Assembly: GCA_020025915.1 (NCBI GenBank)
Contig: JAHHRH010000002.1
Coordinates: 23,413 to 87,412 of the forward strand
DNA: 64,000 bases
Direction of reading: 5' to 3'
Source: Sutterella sp.
GTDB taxonomy: Bacteria > Pseudomonadota > Gammaproteobacteria > Burkholderiales > Burkholderiaceae_F
Shown here: positions 53,567-60,718 of the stretch, piece by piece
Numbering within the stretch: the stretch's first letter is position 1
Layout of the letters: each line of letters begins with the position of its first letter
The notes under the pieces: model-generated
The model's database searches: none
Told to the model about the DNA's origin: nothing
What the model saw: the letters and a program-made list of their open reading frames with translations, nothing else
Position numbers and translations under genes: made by a program

Positions 53567-53904
53567 CGCGTTACCTCTCTACGAAGCACAAAATCACCTT
53601 CAAGAACGCGAGAAACTTCACCAGAGGCACTGACAATCTCTATGTCGTAAACGTAACGCCCCGCTTTCAGAGATGCGGTTTTAGCGTTATCCCACTTTGC
53701 AGTAATCGTTCCACCGTATATATGAAGGCGCCCGTTTTTTGTCGAGAGCTCGTCAATAAATTCTGGGCTAGTTGCAGAATGACGAATCTGCATTCGAGCT
53801 GTGAAGCCTGACAAATCAAGAGGTTTATCTTCAGCGTCATACAGTTCGAACGGAATCGTTACGTCCGTTCCCTGATCAATCTCGATCTCGTAAAAAGCAG
53901 CCAT
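53563..53904 (-). CDS. BppU N-terminal-like baseplate/fibre attachment protein
   Basis: 113 residues, an Ig-like beta fold pattern: MAAFYEIEIDQGTDVTIPFE, LSGFTARMQIRHS, AGRYVYDIEIVSASGEVSR and a final LEGDFVLRREVTR. This is the pattern of the BppU N-terminal domain that anchors receptor-binding proteins to phage baseplates. First gene of the second fibre module, 10 nt after the tail assembly chaperone. Confidence 0.65.
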   Translation of the reverse strand: MAAFYEIEIDQGTDVTIPFELYDAEDKPLDLSGFTARMQIRHSATSPEFIDELSTKNGRLHIYGGTITAKWDNAKTASLKAGRYVYDIEIVSASGEVSRVLEGDFVLRREVTR

Positions 53905-53914
53905 AGCAACAAAC

Positions 53915-54493
53915 TCATTTCAAAACAGCAGGCTTCACTGGCCATTCAACAGAAAGAGGGAAGCCTTCTTGCTGAGGAACGTCGCGCAAAGCAGTGCGAT
54001 AAGCCTTCACAGCATTTAAGCCTTCTGGCGTGCTTGGATAGTCAGGCTGTAAGTAGTAGTCGCTTTCACTCAAAAGAGCATCACGCTTCGAGCGAGCCAG
54101 TTGCTCAGCTTCAGCCCTTTTTTCTTCTGCGGTCTTTTCAGGGATACGTTCGATAGACCAAGAAAGATCTTGGCCTCGCTTCTCACGATAGCCCTCTTCC
54201 TGTGCAAACTTTTTAATGAGCTCACGAAGTTCAATATCGTGCGGTGTCATCGATTCGTGAGAAACAACAACGTCAACTAGATCGGCTGCTTTGTTAGGTT
54301 TTGCTTCAGAAACCCAACGGCCACCGGTGAAGCGATAAAACTTCTTTTCGTCCTGAGCACCACTCCCCCAAGGGGAGTCAAGCGAACAGGATGGAGGCAT
54401 GAGAACCTGACCGTCAACAACCTGCACGGTCAACTCATGATCAAAATAACCAGCGGCGTCAAACTTGAACGCCTGACGAAAGGAAGTAGTCAT
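53915..54493 (-). CDS. Phage tail fibre assembly chaperone
   Basis: 192 residues. The C-terminal half carries the family hallmark of tail fibre assembly proteins: LARSKRDALLSESDYYLQPD, LNAVKAYRTALRDVPQQEGF and a final PLSVEWPVKP. The N-terminal half contains a typical LMPPSCSLDSPWGSG strand segment and FYRFTGGRWVSE. These chaperones help fold and trimerise the fibre tip and often co-vary with it. The ATG at 54493 shares two bases with the divergent recombinase ATG (CATG at 54491-54494), and each start has its own Shine-Dalgarno inside the other gene. Confidence 0.88.
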   Translation of the reverse strand: MTTSFRQAFKFDAAGYFDHELTVQVVDGQVLMPPSCSLDSPWGSGAQDEKKFYRFTGGRWVSEAKPNKAADLVDVVVSHESMTPHDIELRELIKKFAQEEGYREKRGQDLSWSIERIPEKTAEEKRAEAEQLARSKRDALLSESDYYLQPDYPSTPEGLNAVKAYRTALRDVPQQEGFPLSVEWPVKPAVLK

Positions 54494-55625
54494 GCTAACT
54501 CCTAAAAAAATAGAGGCCTTTAAGCCTCAGGAAAAAAGATATGTCGTAACCGACACGCACGGCCTTACGCTTCGCGTCTACCCAACTGGCGTGAAGGCTT
54601 GGTACTTGCGTACGAGTTTTCAAGGCAGATCGGCAGATACCTTGTTAGGTCACTGGCCTGATCTGTCTTTAAAGCAAGCACGTCAAGTAGTCCGTAGAAA
54701 AAGAAAAGCCCTCGGGCTTGAACTGCCTAAGGGCTTCGTTTTTCGCGATGCATTCCGCATTTGGTGCGAACTAAAAAAAGGACGCATCGTGTCGTATAAG
54801 AACGAGAGACGAATGATTGAGCGTTATCTCTTACGCGACCTAAGTTCAAAGCAATTGGACGAAATCAATGCACCGTTGATCATTCAGTTGCTTCGACCGA
54901 TTCAAGACTCAGGAAAGCAAGTCACACTCAAAAGAGTGCTCATGCGTTGCCGTGAGATTCTTGACCTTGCGGTATGCGCTGGCTACATCAACCACAATCC
55001 GATCGAACGACTTAGCAGAATCTATGCCGTTCCAGAAGTCACCTCAATGCCAGCAATCAAGTGGCAAGAGCTACCAAAAGCAATGCTAGTTTTCAGCACT
55101 GCTCCAAGAAAACTGCAAGTACTCTTTCTTTTCTCGCTTTGCTCAATGCTTCGTCCAGGCGAGATTTCACGGCTCCGTTGGGATTGGATTGAAGAAGACC
55201 TTCTTACCATTCCGGCTGAAGTGATGAAAAAGCGCCGCGAGCACAGAGTGCCACTCACAAAAGAACTGCTCTACCTTCTAGGTGAAGCAAAGCGCATCTC
55301 AAAGCACACGAAATCATCCTTTGTTTTCGCAGGCACTGGAGGATCTAAACCAATGTCGTCACAGACACTAGCTAAGTTCCTTCACGCCAGCGAACTCAAA
55401 GGAAAACTTGTTGCACACGGGTGCAGATCAATCGCAAGGTCGTGGTTAGCCGACCACAACATCTTGTATGACGCTGCCGAAGCCTGTCTCGCTCATCTGA
55501 CGGGTTCGGCAGTATCAAGAGCCTATCAAAGGTCTGATTTTTTAGACGCTAGAAGAAAAGCGATGGAGCAGTGGTGTTCGTACGTTTTCGACTGTGCTCG
55601 CTGTGCCGACATTTTGCTTGAGTAA
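54492..55625 (+). CDS. P4-type tyrosine recombinase of the tail-fibre shufflon
   Basis: 377-residue full-length recombinase. N-terminal DUF4102-type arm domain (LTPKKIEAFKPQEKRYVV...HGLTLRVYPTGVKAWY), core-binding domain (about 95-180) and catalytic domain with all expected residues: Arg221 (MLRPGEI), Lys246/247, His309 and Arg312 (HGCR), His335 (CLAHLTG) and nucleophile Tyr345 (SRAYQRSDF). It is the only plus-strand gene in the prophage block and lies 107 bp from five tail-fibre cassettes that share a CCTGACAT word, so I infer that it inverts them, as Rci does in the R64 shufflon. AGGA is upstream of the ATG. The alternative is a displaced phage integrase, but no attachment site or tRNA is adjacent. 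Late tail transcripts would run antisense through it. Confidence 0.85.
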   Translation: MLTPKKIEAFKPQEKRYVVTDTHGLTLRVYPTGVKAWYLRTSFQGRSADTLLGHWPDLSLKQARQVVRRKRKALGLELPKGFVFRDAFRIWCELKKGRIVSYKNERRMIERYLLRDLSSKQLDEINAPLIIQLLRPIQDSGKQVTLKRVLMRCREILDLAVCAGYINHNPIERLSRIYAVPEVTSMPAIKWQELPKAMLVFSTAPRKLQVLFLFSLCSMLRPGEISRLRWDWIEEDLLTIPAEVMKKRREHRVPLTKELLYLLGEAKRISKHTKSSFVFAGTGGSKPMSSQTLAKFLHASELKGKLVAHGCRSIARSWLADHNILYDAAEACLAHLTGSAVSRAYQRSDFLDARRKAMEQWCSYVFDCARCADILLE

Positions 55626-55652
55626 AGCTGTCTGACAGGCAAACTCTCTGTT

Positions 55653-55682
55653 TCGGCATAGTAAGCGACACTGTGCCGAGCA
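55653..55682 (+). other. Hairpin downstream of the recombinase gene
   Basis: TCGGCA-t-AGT can pair with ACT-g-TGCCGA (about 55653-55679). No T-run follows. It lies between the recombinase stop and cassette E. Confidence 0.35.
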
Positions 55683-55732
55683 CAAGGGTAAAAAATCGGC
55701 ATTATTCCCGTGGCTCGTAGGACTTCCGATAA

Positions 55733-55746
55733 CCTGACATCACAGG
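55733..55746 (+). repeat. Shufflon site 1 (plus orientation)
   Basis: CCTGACATCACAGG. Marks the head of silent cassette E. An in-frame TAA sits directly before it, so the cassette cannot be translated in place. Confidence 0.75.
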
Positions 55747-55957
55747 CGAGTGGTCTCACATTACTAGTACAGCTCAATCAGCTTTGTCTAACGGTTGCTC
55801 GTTCTACAAACTACATGGTCGTCAGACAGCGCTTGCTAGTGGCAGTGGCTACCCAGGTCAACCGTCAATCAAAGCCAGTAGAGGCAATCCTCTTTTTGGT
55901 AAGTCTCAAACAAACCAGATGGCCAGTTTGAGAGCCTTAGCAATCATCAAATCTTGA
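55733..55957 (+). other. Silent tail-fibre 3' cassette E (plus)
   Basis: 225 nt = 74 codons plus stop from the CCTGACAT word. It reads PDITGEWSHITSTAQSALSN... and ends FGKSQTNQMASLRALAIIKS. There is no start codon; a TAA is just upstream in frame. Its tail overlaps cassette D by 11 bp (55947-55957), stop to stop. Confidence 0.85.
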
Positions 55958-56159
55958 TAATCGCCAGCAACCGAAGAGCGTTAGTTTGCACAGTTTCAGA
56001 GTTGCCGTAGTGCATATTTGAACGCTTTGCAGACGCATATACAGTTGCTGTATGCCATCTCTCGTTTTGAGTAGGACCCAAGCCTGAAATAACATCGCCT
56101 TCTGAAAACATTCCGTTTAAAGTAAGTAACGTAGTTCCGATTTGGCCACCGATGTCAGG
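55947..56159 (-). other. Silent tail-fibre 3' cassette D (minus)
   Basis: 213 nt = 70 codons plus stop. It reads PDIGGQIGTTLLTLNGMFSE... and ends HYGNSETVQTNALRLLAIIKI. It begins right behind the stop of cassette C in the same orientation, so C and D are tandem while D and E converge. Confidence 0.85.
56146..56159 (-). repeat. Shufflon site 2 (minus orientation)
   Basis: On the minus strand CCTGACATCGGTGG, the head of cassette D. With site 1 it forms inverted repeats around a 427-bp segment. Confidence 0.7.
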
Positions 56160-56160
56160 G

Positions 56161-56400
56161 CTACACTTTTATGATCGCCAAAAGGCGTAGCGAGGACATC
56201 TGGTTAGTCTGAGATTTTCCAAATTTTGCATTTGAGTCAGACGCTTTAAATTGAATTTTATGCATTCTACAAGTGCCACCGTCAGGTCCCCCTTGAAGAA
56301 CGCCTGTGTTGAGATCTACTAGTTTTAGTGCGCCTGAGTTTTGTGTCAGAGGCGATAGTTGCCACGCGCCAATCGGCTGAGAAAATCCAGTAATGTCAGG
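56161..56400 (-). other. Silent tail-fibre 3' cassette C (minus)
   Basis: 240 nt = 79 codons plus stop (TAG). It reads PDITGFSQPIGAWQLSPLTQ... and ends FGKSQTNQMSSLRLLAIIKV. A 26-nt block near its end (56192-56217) is 25/26 identical to the same region of expressed cassette A (56652-56677), which suggests gene conversion or duplication. Its head abuts that of cassette B. Confidence 0.85.
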
Positions 56401-56410
56401 CCTGACATTA
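56391..56410. repeat. Shufflon sites 3 and 4, head-to-head as a 20-bp palindrome
   Basis: TAATGTCAGGCCTGACATTA, a perfect 20-bp palindrome. Its left half is the head site of cassette C (minus) and its right half the head site of cassette B (plus); full 14-base sites are CCTGACATTACTGG and CCTGACATTAGCGG. Confidence 0.8.
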
Positions 56411-56631
56411 GCGGCACTCAGCATACTTGGGGGTGGATAGTCAATCCAACCAGTACAGGTGCGTTATACCAAACTGGCGCTCAAGGGCATCCTTTGATAG
56501 GAACAGCCCCTGCCAAAGATAACACGAAAGACACCATTGGCTTTTTAGCCTCTCGTAGCGCATCAATCTTCGGCAAGTCCGACACGGTGCGTATGGCATC
56601 TTTGAGAGCGTTGGCCATCATCAAAATTTGA
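56401..56631 (+). other. Silent tail-fibre 3' cassette B (plus)
   Basis: 231 nt = 76 codons plus stop. It reads PDISGTQHTWGWIVNPTSTG... and ends FGKSDTVRMASLRALAIIKI. Its tail overlaps the expressed cassette A by 11 bp (56621-56631), stop to stop. Inverting 56401-56872 would join B in frame to the constant part of the tail gene. Confidence 0.85.
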
Positions 56632-57166
56632 TAATTGCTAGCAACCGCAAAGAGGCCATCTGGTTAGTCTGAGATTTGCTGTAAAGAGCGTTTATGTTCT
56701 TTGCAGACATATCTACACGTCCATGATACTTGACGCTTCTTGCGCCTTCATACTGTGCAAAGTTCCCAACTTCGTTAGAGATTTTTCGTTTTGAAAAAGC
56801 CCCATTCGCATTAAAAGCAAGACATTCAGACGATCCGTTTGTATCAATATCGATCCAACCAGTGATGTCAGGTAAGCCAGCTTCCATCTGCTGACCTACT
56901 TCCGAGATCGTCGTAGTAGCTTCTAAAACTTTGTGATGAATGTTCGGCAAATTGAACGTTGTCGAACCGTCCCCGGCACCATATTTTGTTCCAATCTTTC
57001 TAAAAAGACGGGCGTACTTTGTGCGGCTGACGGCTGCGCCGTTACAGTGAAGCCAACCAGGCGGAACGTCGTGAGCAAAGTCGATGGTCCCTACCGGAAC
57101 TGGCGTAAGCTCAGGCAGCATCTTGTCAAGCGCTTGCTTGATCTGAACTAAATTAGGTAAAGCCAT
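56621..57166 (-). CDS. Tail-collar fibre protein, expressed copy with swappable C-terminus (cassette A)
   Basis: 181 residues. The constant part (1-98) contains a phage tail collar domain: TPVPVGTIDFAHDVPPGWLH, CNGAAVSRTKYARLFRKIGT, YGAGDGSTTFNLPNIHH. At residue 99 the word CCTGACAT encodes Pro-Asp-Ile of LPDITGW, and the remaining 83 residues are cassette A, ending YSKSQTNQMASLRLLAIIKF. The final block is shared with the silent cassettes and may be the site bound by the assembly chaperone. It probably forms the receptor-binding tip. It is preceded by the 171-residue adapter gene 10 nt upstream. Confidence 0.88.
   Translation of the reverse strand: MALPNLVQIKQALDKMLPELTPVPVGTIDFAHDVPPGWLHCNGAAVSRTKYARLFRKIGTKYGAGDGSTTFNLPNIHHKVLEATTTISEVGQQMEAGLPDITGWIDIDTNGSSECLAFNANGAFSKRKISNEVGNFAQYEGARSVKYHGRVDMSAKNINALYSKSQTNQMASLRLLAIIKF
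56859..56872 (-). repeat. Shufflon site 5 in the expressed tail gene
   Basis: On the minus strand CCTGACATCACTGG, inside the expressed gene at its LPDITG motif. It forms inverted repeats with site 4 around a 472-bp segment carrying cassettes B and A. Confidence 0.75.
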
Positions 57167-57176
57167 TTTCTATCTC

Positions 57177-57692
57177 CTAAAACGGTTTTTCTTGATGTCC
57201 GAGCTCAGCAACAGCCTGAGTCAACTGCCCCAGGACCTGAATGATCAGTTCATTCTGTTTGCCGTTGACCATATGGCCGCCTTGCGTTACGCCATCCCCG
57301 ACGTAAAGCTCATAGGTGTCCGTAGCAACAGCAAGCTCTTTGTTTTTCAAAGTGACTTTTTTAAGTTCTTCCAACGGCATACCGCGAATTATCAACTCCT
57401 TCGGCGCAATTGCATCGGGCAACTTTGAAGCAGGAATGCCTTTGTCATTAAGCCACTTCATCGACTGCAACGCTTCAAGAAATTGAGTGTCACTAGCCTT
57501 CGGCGTCATCTGCGCTGCATGAATGACAGTTGATCGCATTTGATCGATCATGAAGAACCACGGAGCCCGGGGCTTCGTAGGCGGAATTCCCTTCGCAGGG
57601 TCACCAGCAGTCGGGAAGCCTTCAGATTGAAGCGTTGTTAAATCGGGAGGCGTATCTACTGCGCCCGCTCCCCAAAAACCTTTGATTGCCAT
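57177..57692 (-). CDS. Phage tail fibre adapter protein
   Basis: 171 residues: MAIKGFWGAGAVDTPPDLTT..., PTKPRAPWFFMIDQMRSTVI, then a beta-type segment LKNKELAVATDTYELYVGDG as in fibre N-terminal adapters, and the C-terminus AELGHQEKPF also found in the 66-residue gene. Its place between gp48-like and the collar fibre gene fits a linker between baseplate and fibre. No enzymatic motif. Confidence 0.65.
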   Translation of the reverse strand: MAIKGFWGAGAVDTPPDLTTLQSEGFPTAGDPAKGIPPTKPRAPWFFMIDQMRSTVIHAAQMTPKASDTQFLEALQSMKWLNDKGIPASKLPDAIAPKELIIRGMPLEELKKVTLKNKELAVATDTYELYVGDGVTQGGHMVNGKQNELIIQVLGQLTQAVAELGHQEKPF

Positions 57693-57704
57693 GCTTGGCT
57701 CTCC

Positions 57705-58301
57705 TTATTGATAAATAAAAATGACTTCTACGTGTGCTGGCGCTAATGCTCTAATCAAGCACTCAAGCAACGAATTCCCCCAACGGGCAAGGGGTTGCTC
57801 AGCGTCCCACTCTGTCGTAAATTCATCAAAGCCCGAATCGCTATCGATCGTGATTCCCAACGTAAAAACAGGAATCCACTTCTCGTCCGAAAGTGGCATC
57901 TCAACGTCATGCTCAACGTGATGCTCTTCATATGTCGTTACTTTTGCTGAATAGCCAAGAACTCCCGCCAGCTCTTCGAAGTACTTAGCTGTAAGACCTG
58001 AGTTCGATGTGATCTTCGCAATCAGCTCTTGACGCATCTGCTCTAGCGATGGATCAGCAATCGCGGCAACACACTCGCTAGGAATCCCGTGGTCTGAGAA
58101 CCAACGCTCGAGCTCTTCAACCGAAGTTCTAGGATCAGACTCTTCAATCAGCGCACGAGCTCTAGCGTCCACTCGCGCAGCTTCGCTAGATAAAGAAAAA
58201 AGGATGGAATCTAAAACTCCACCCTTCTTCCTGTTCCAAATCAGACCCCGAGGAAGCAGCGCATTGACAAGATGCGCATAGTCCTTTTCAGATAGTCCCA
58301 T
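57705..58301 (-). CDS. Mu gp48-like baseplate/tail protein (DUF2313/YmfQ family)
   Basis: 198 residues: YAHLVNALLPRGLIWNRKKG, ELERWFSDHGIPSECV and MRQELIAKITSNSGLTAKYF are the family blocks of DUF2313 proteins that sit between gp47 and the tail fibres in Mu-like phages. It bridges baseplate and fibres. It lies 8 nt after gp47. Confidence 0.85.
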   Translation of the reverse strand: MGLSEKDYAHLVNALLPRGLIWNRKKGGVLDSILFSLSSEAARVDARARALIEESDPRTSVEELERWFSDHGIPSECVAAIADPSLEQMRQELIAKITSNSGLTAKYFEELAGVLGYSAKVTTYEEHHVEHDVEMPLSDEKWIPVFTLGITIDSDSGFDEFTTEWDAEQPLARWGNSLLECLIRALAPAHVEVIFIYQ

Positions 58302-58309
58302 GCTTTACC

Positions 58310-59347
58310 TCACACGAAAGTGATCGTACCGGGGACAAAAATTTCACCCTTTGCACAAGCAATGTCGTCGGAGGGCACTGTAATGCGATAACTTTGAATC
58401 TCTGAGACACTAGCAACCGCGCGATCCAACGCGGTTAAAAGGATTGCGCCTGAGGGTTCAGCTTCAACATAGACTGCAGAAGCAATCGCGCCTTCCACTT
58501 TCTTTCTGATCTGCGCAGTATCTGGAAGGATGTCTATCGTCATGTCGAGCTTCTTCGGCACTGGCGCAACAACGTGCAAAACAACGGTCACAGGCATCTC
58601 TTCCGTGATATGCTTCGTCACGTTCTGAATCATCGTTTCATTAGGAACGCCGTTTTCGGTCATGCCATCAGTCATGAAGCGCACAGTAACGTGCCCTTGA
58701 CCTAATTCCTTCGGAAAACACCATGCACGTGTAACCCCTGGAACTTCTAACGCCCACTTCACGTAGTCAGCCTTAGTGCCCGCCTTCGGTGGCGTCTTCT
58801 GTCTGTACAAAAGTCGCTCTCTTAACGCTTCGTCGTCTTCAGCATCAGCACCACCAGTTAGCTCACTGGCGACACACACAGATTGAATTCCCGCGATTGG
58901 AGAAACTAACGTGAGCTCCATACCCGCATCAGCGTTACCCGCCTTCCCTGCGACAGCTGCACGAATCGGGGCGGTTCCACCAGAACTATCAGCAGTAGTT
59001 ACGTAAACCGCACCGTCTTCGGTTTGGATCTGAGTACCCTCAGGTACTACGCCAGTACCTGTAAAAGTCACAGTACCGACGGCAGGCGTTGCTTGTTTTC
59101 GATAGATTCCGTACTCCGAAGCACGACGCTCAAGATATGCACCTTCAGCCGTAGAGCTGAAAATCTGCCTCAGCACAAAAACAATGTGTCCATGAAGCGT
59201 GTGCGATACGCCCGCAATAACGCGGCTGAGCACAGGGATCAGCGTCCAGCGCATCGCCTTTTTGCCTAGTCGACTCTCTGCATCGCTTTGCACACGAGCA
59301 ATTAGCTCAGGCAAAGTTGGTCTTTCAAACGCCATGATTATCCCCAA
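58310..59347 (-). CDS. Mu gp47-like baseplate J-family protein
   Basis: 345-residue baseplate wedge protein: MAFERPTLPELIARVQSDAE, RRASEYGIYRKQATPAVGTV, GNADAGMELTLVSPIAGIQS and a Cys-containing YVKWALEVPGVTRAWCFPKE segment typical of Baseplate_J. The preferred start may be the ATG of MAFERPTL four codons in. It overlaps the gp46-like gene by 10 nt. Confidence 0.92.
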   Translation of the reverse strand: MGIIMAFERPTLPELIARVQSDAESRLGKKAMRWTLIPVLSRVIAGVSHTLHGHIVFVLRQIFSSTAEGAYLERRASEYGIYRKQATPAVGTVTFTGTGVVPEGTQIQTEDGAVYVTTADSSGGTAPIRAAVAGKAGNADAGMELTLVSPIAGIQSVCVASELTGGADAEDDEALRERLLYRQKTPPKAGTKADYVKWALEVPGVTRAWCFPKELGQGHVTVRFMTDGMTENGVPNETMIQNVTKHITEEMPVTVVLHVVAPVPKKLDMTIDILPDTAQIRKKVEGAIASAVYVEAEPSGAILLTALDRAVASVSEIQSYRITVPSDDIACAKGEIFVPGTITFV

Positions 59348-59751
59348 ATGTCCTTAAAAACAGCATCAAAAGCGCGTTCACTGTGAGGTTTGTAGCAAAT
59401 CACGTACAGATCTAGTTGATTCGTACCGGCGCGTTTTGCTTCGACAACGACGCGCTCAACAATTCGATCTTCAATCAGCCATTGCAACGACTGCTCTGCG
59501 TAGTCCTTAGCACGTCTCAACACACTCGGCACTAACTTCTCACGCTGTAAAAGCCAAAGTCTCGAACCGATACGATCACCTTGAACGATTGCAAACGTAT
59601 CACCCCACCAACCTTGTCGCTTCGGTGCCTTGATGCCATCGTCAACTTCTGATTTACGCCATGAAAAAAGACTGATCAGCACAGCCTGAGCTAGCTCATC
59701 AGCCTGAAAGTCAGAAAGGTCGGCTTCCTGGCCATTGATCATCAGTTCCAT
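59338..59751 (-). CDS. Mu gp46-like baseplate protein
   Basis: 137 residues: AVLISLFSWRKSEVDDGIKA, RQGWWGDTFAIVQGDRIGSR and LWLLQREK with a C-terminal DLYVICYKP strand are the GP46 family signature (W-x-x-L, GWWGD, GSRLW). Baseplate wedge subunit, like T4 gp25. It lies 8 nt after the spike gene. Confidence 0.9.
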   Translation of the reverse strand: MELMINGQEADLSDFQADELAQAVLISLFSWRKSEVDDGIKAPKRQGWWGDTFAIVQGDRIGSRLWLLQREKLVPSVLRRAKDYAEQSLQWLIEDRIVERVVVEAKRAGTNQLDLYVICYKPHSERAFDAVFKDIWG

Positions 59752-59759
59752 CAGTTACC

Positions 59760-60356
59760 TCACTTCGGCGCAGATGTATCAGCACCATCGCCTTGTTCTG
59801 TGTGAACGTGCGACTTCAAGCTAATGCCATCAGCCACAACATCACCGCTGACAACAGCACCTTCGCCACCGCTAACCGCCAAGCCACCCGAGCCCGTTAT
59901 CTTCTGATTAACCGTCAACGTCTTTTGAATCTTGACATCACCAGTGAATGTAGAAGTCGGAGAATCAATCAGCACAGAAGCGGCCTTCACCGTCGCCCCC
60001 TCGCCAACCGTTGCGGTTAAAGTCTTCGGCGTTTCGATCTCAATGCCTGAACGCGTCAAGTGAACTTTCTGCCCAAGGTCGTCATAGATTGCGACCTCGC
60101 CGCCTTTGAGAGGCTTCAAGCGATAACGACGATCAGCAACACAGAAGACAACACCGTGAGATCGATCACCACCGAAGAAAAGCGCGAAGGCTTCTGCTTC
60201 TGGCAAAGGCTCAGACGTAAATCCATAAGACTCTACATGTTCAAGGTCGTCTCTTACTTCATCGGCAAGCAAACGAACTTGAACAACACGCATCTTCTTC
60301 TCACCATCGGCAAGCGTGACAACGCCTCGAGCCATAAAGTCATCAAGTTTGCTCAT
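59760..60356 (-). CDS. Mu gp45-like central spike protein
   Basis: 198-residue membrane-piercing spike. An N-terminal OB-fold part (about 15-110), then beta-helical repeats rich in Gly, Val and Thr (TLTATVGEGATVKAASVLID), and the tip motif SHVHTEQGDGADTS with the H-x-H pair that binds iron in gp45/gpV-type spikes. Sits in the expected gp44-gp45-gp46 order. Confidence 0.9.
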   Translation of the reverse strand: MSKLDDFMARGVVTLADGEKKMRVVQVRLLADEVRDDLEHVESYGFTSEPLPEAEAFALFFGGDRSHGVVFCVADRRYRLKPLKGGEVAIYDDLGQKVHLTRSGIEIETPKTLTATVGEGATVKAASVLIDSPTSTFTGDVKIQKTLTVNQKITGSGGLAVSGGEGAVVSGDVVADGISLKSHVHTEQGDGADTSAPK

Positions 60357-60409
60357 AAAAGAAAAGCGACCGTATTTCTACGATCGCCTCGAATGATTTT
60401 GCGGATTGT

Positions 60410-60718
60410 TTAGCGGGTTCGTTCCCACGCCGTTTCGTTGGTTTGTCGCCATTCTTCAGTGTCCGGCGAACCATGACGCCATACTGTTACAGAGCCGTCA
60501 AGGTTCTTTTCAACCTTTTCGACTTTACCGACTCGTCTTGCGTCAACAGGATATTCGACATCAGACAGCCCTGGTTCCCTGCGAACCTTCTTGCAAGGAA
60601 CATAATCACCAAAACGGTTTATGCCACCTTCACATACAAGCTTCGACAAAATCACTTCGGAATATCCGCCTGTTGACAAAAAAGCCAGCACACCTATTAA
60701 GAAACGACGCCTGTCCAT
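60410..60718 (-). CDS. Small exported protein inserted between gp44 and gp45 genes
   Basis: 102 residues with a basic start and hydrophobic segment (MDRRRFLIGVLAFLSTGGYS) that looks like a signal peptide, two Cys (VCEGG, VPCKK) and a charged C-terminal half (DGSVTVWRHGSPDTEEWRQT). I recognise no family. Its start overlaps the gp44-like gene by 22 nt. An exported protein between two baseplate genes is unusual and suggests a moron, for example a superinfection-exclusion or envelope factor; this is inference. Confidence 0.55.
   Translation of the reverse strand: MDRRRFLIGVLAFLSTGGYSEVILSKLVCEGGINRFGDYVPCKKVRREPGLSDVEYPVDARRVGKVEKVEKNLDGSVTVWRHGSPDTEEWRQTNETAWERTR

Noticed and set aside
54492..55625. 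Recombinase as the prophage integrase
   Set aside because: It lies in the middle of the tail operon with no tRNA or attachment site next to it, whereas five cassettes with shared site words are adjacent; not fully excluded.
56161..56424. Cassettes B and C read as complete small genes with their own ATG
   Set aside because: Their ATGs lie in the antisense of the neighbouring cassette and have no ribosome-binding site; the real unit begins at the CCTGACAT word.
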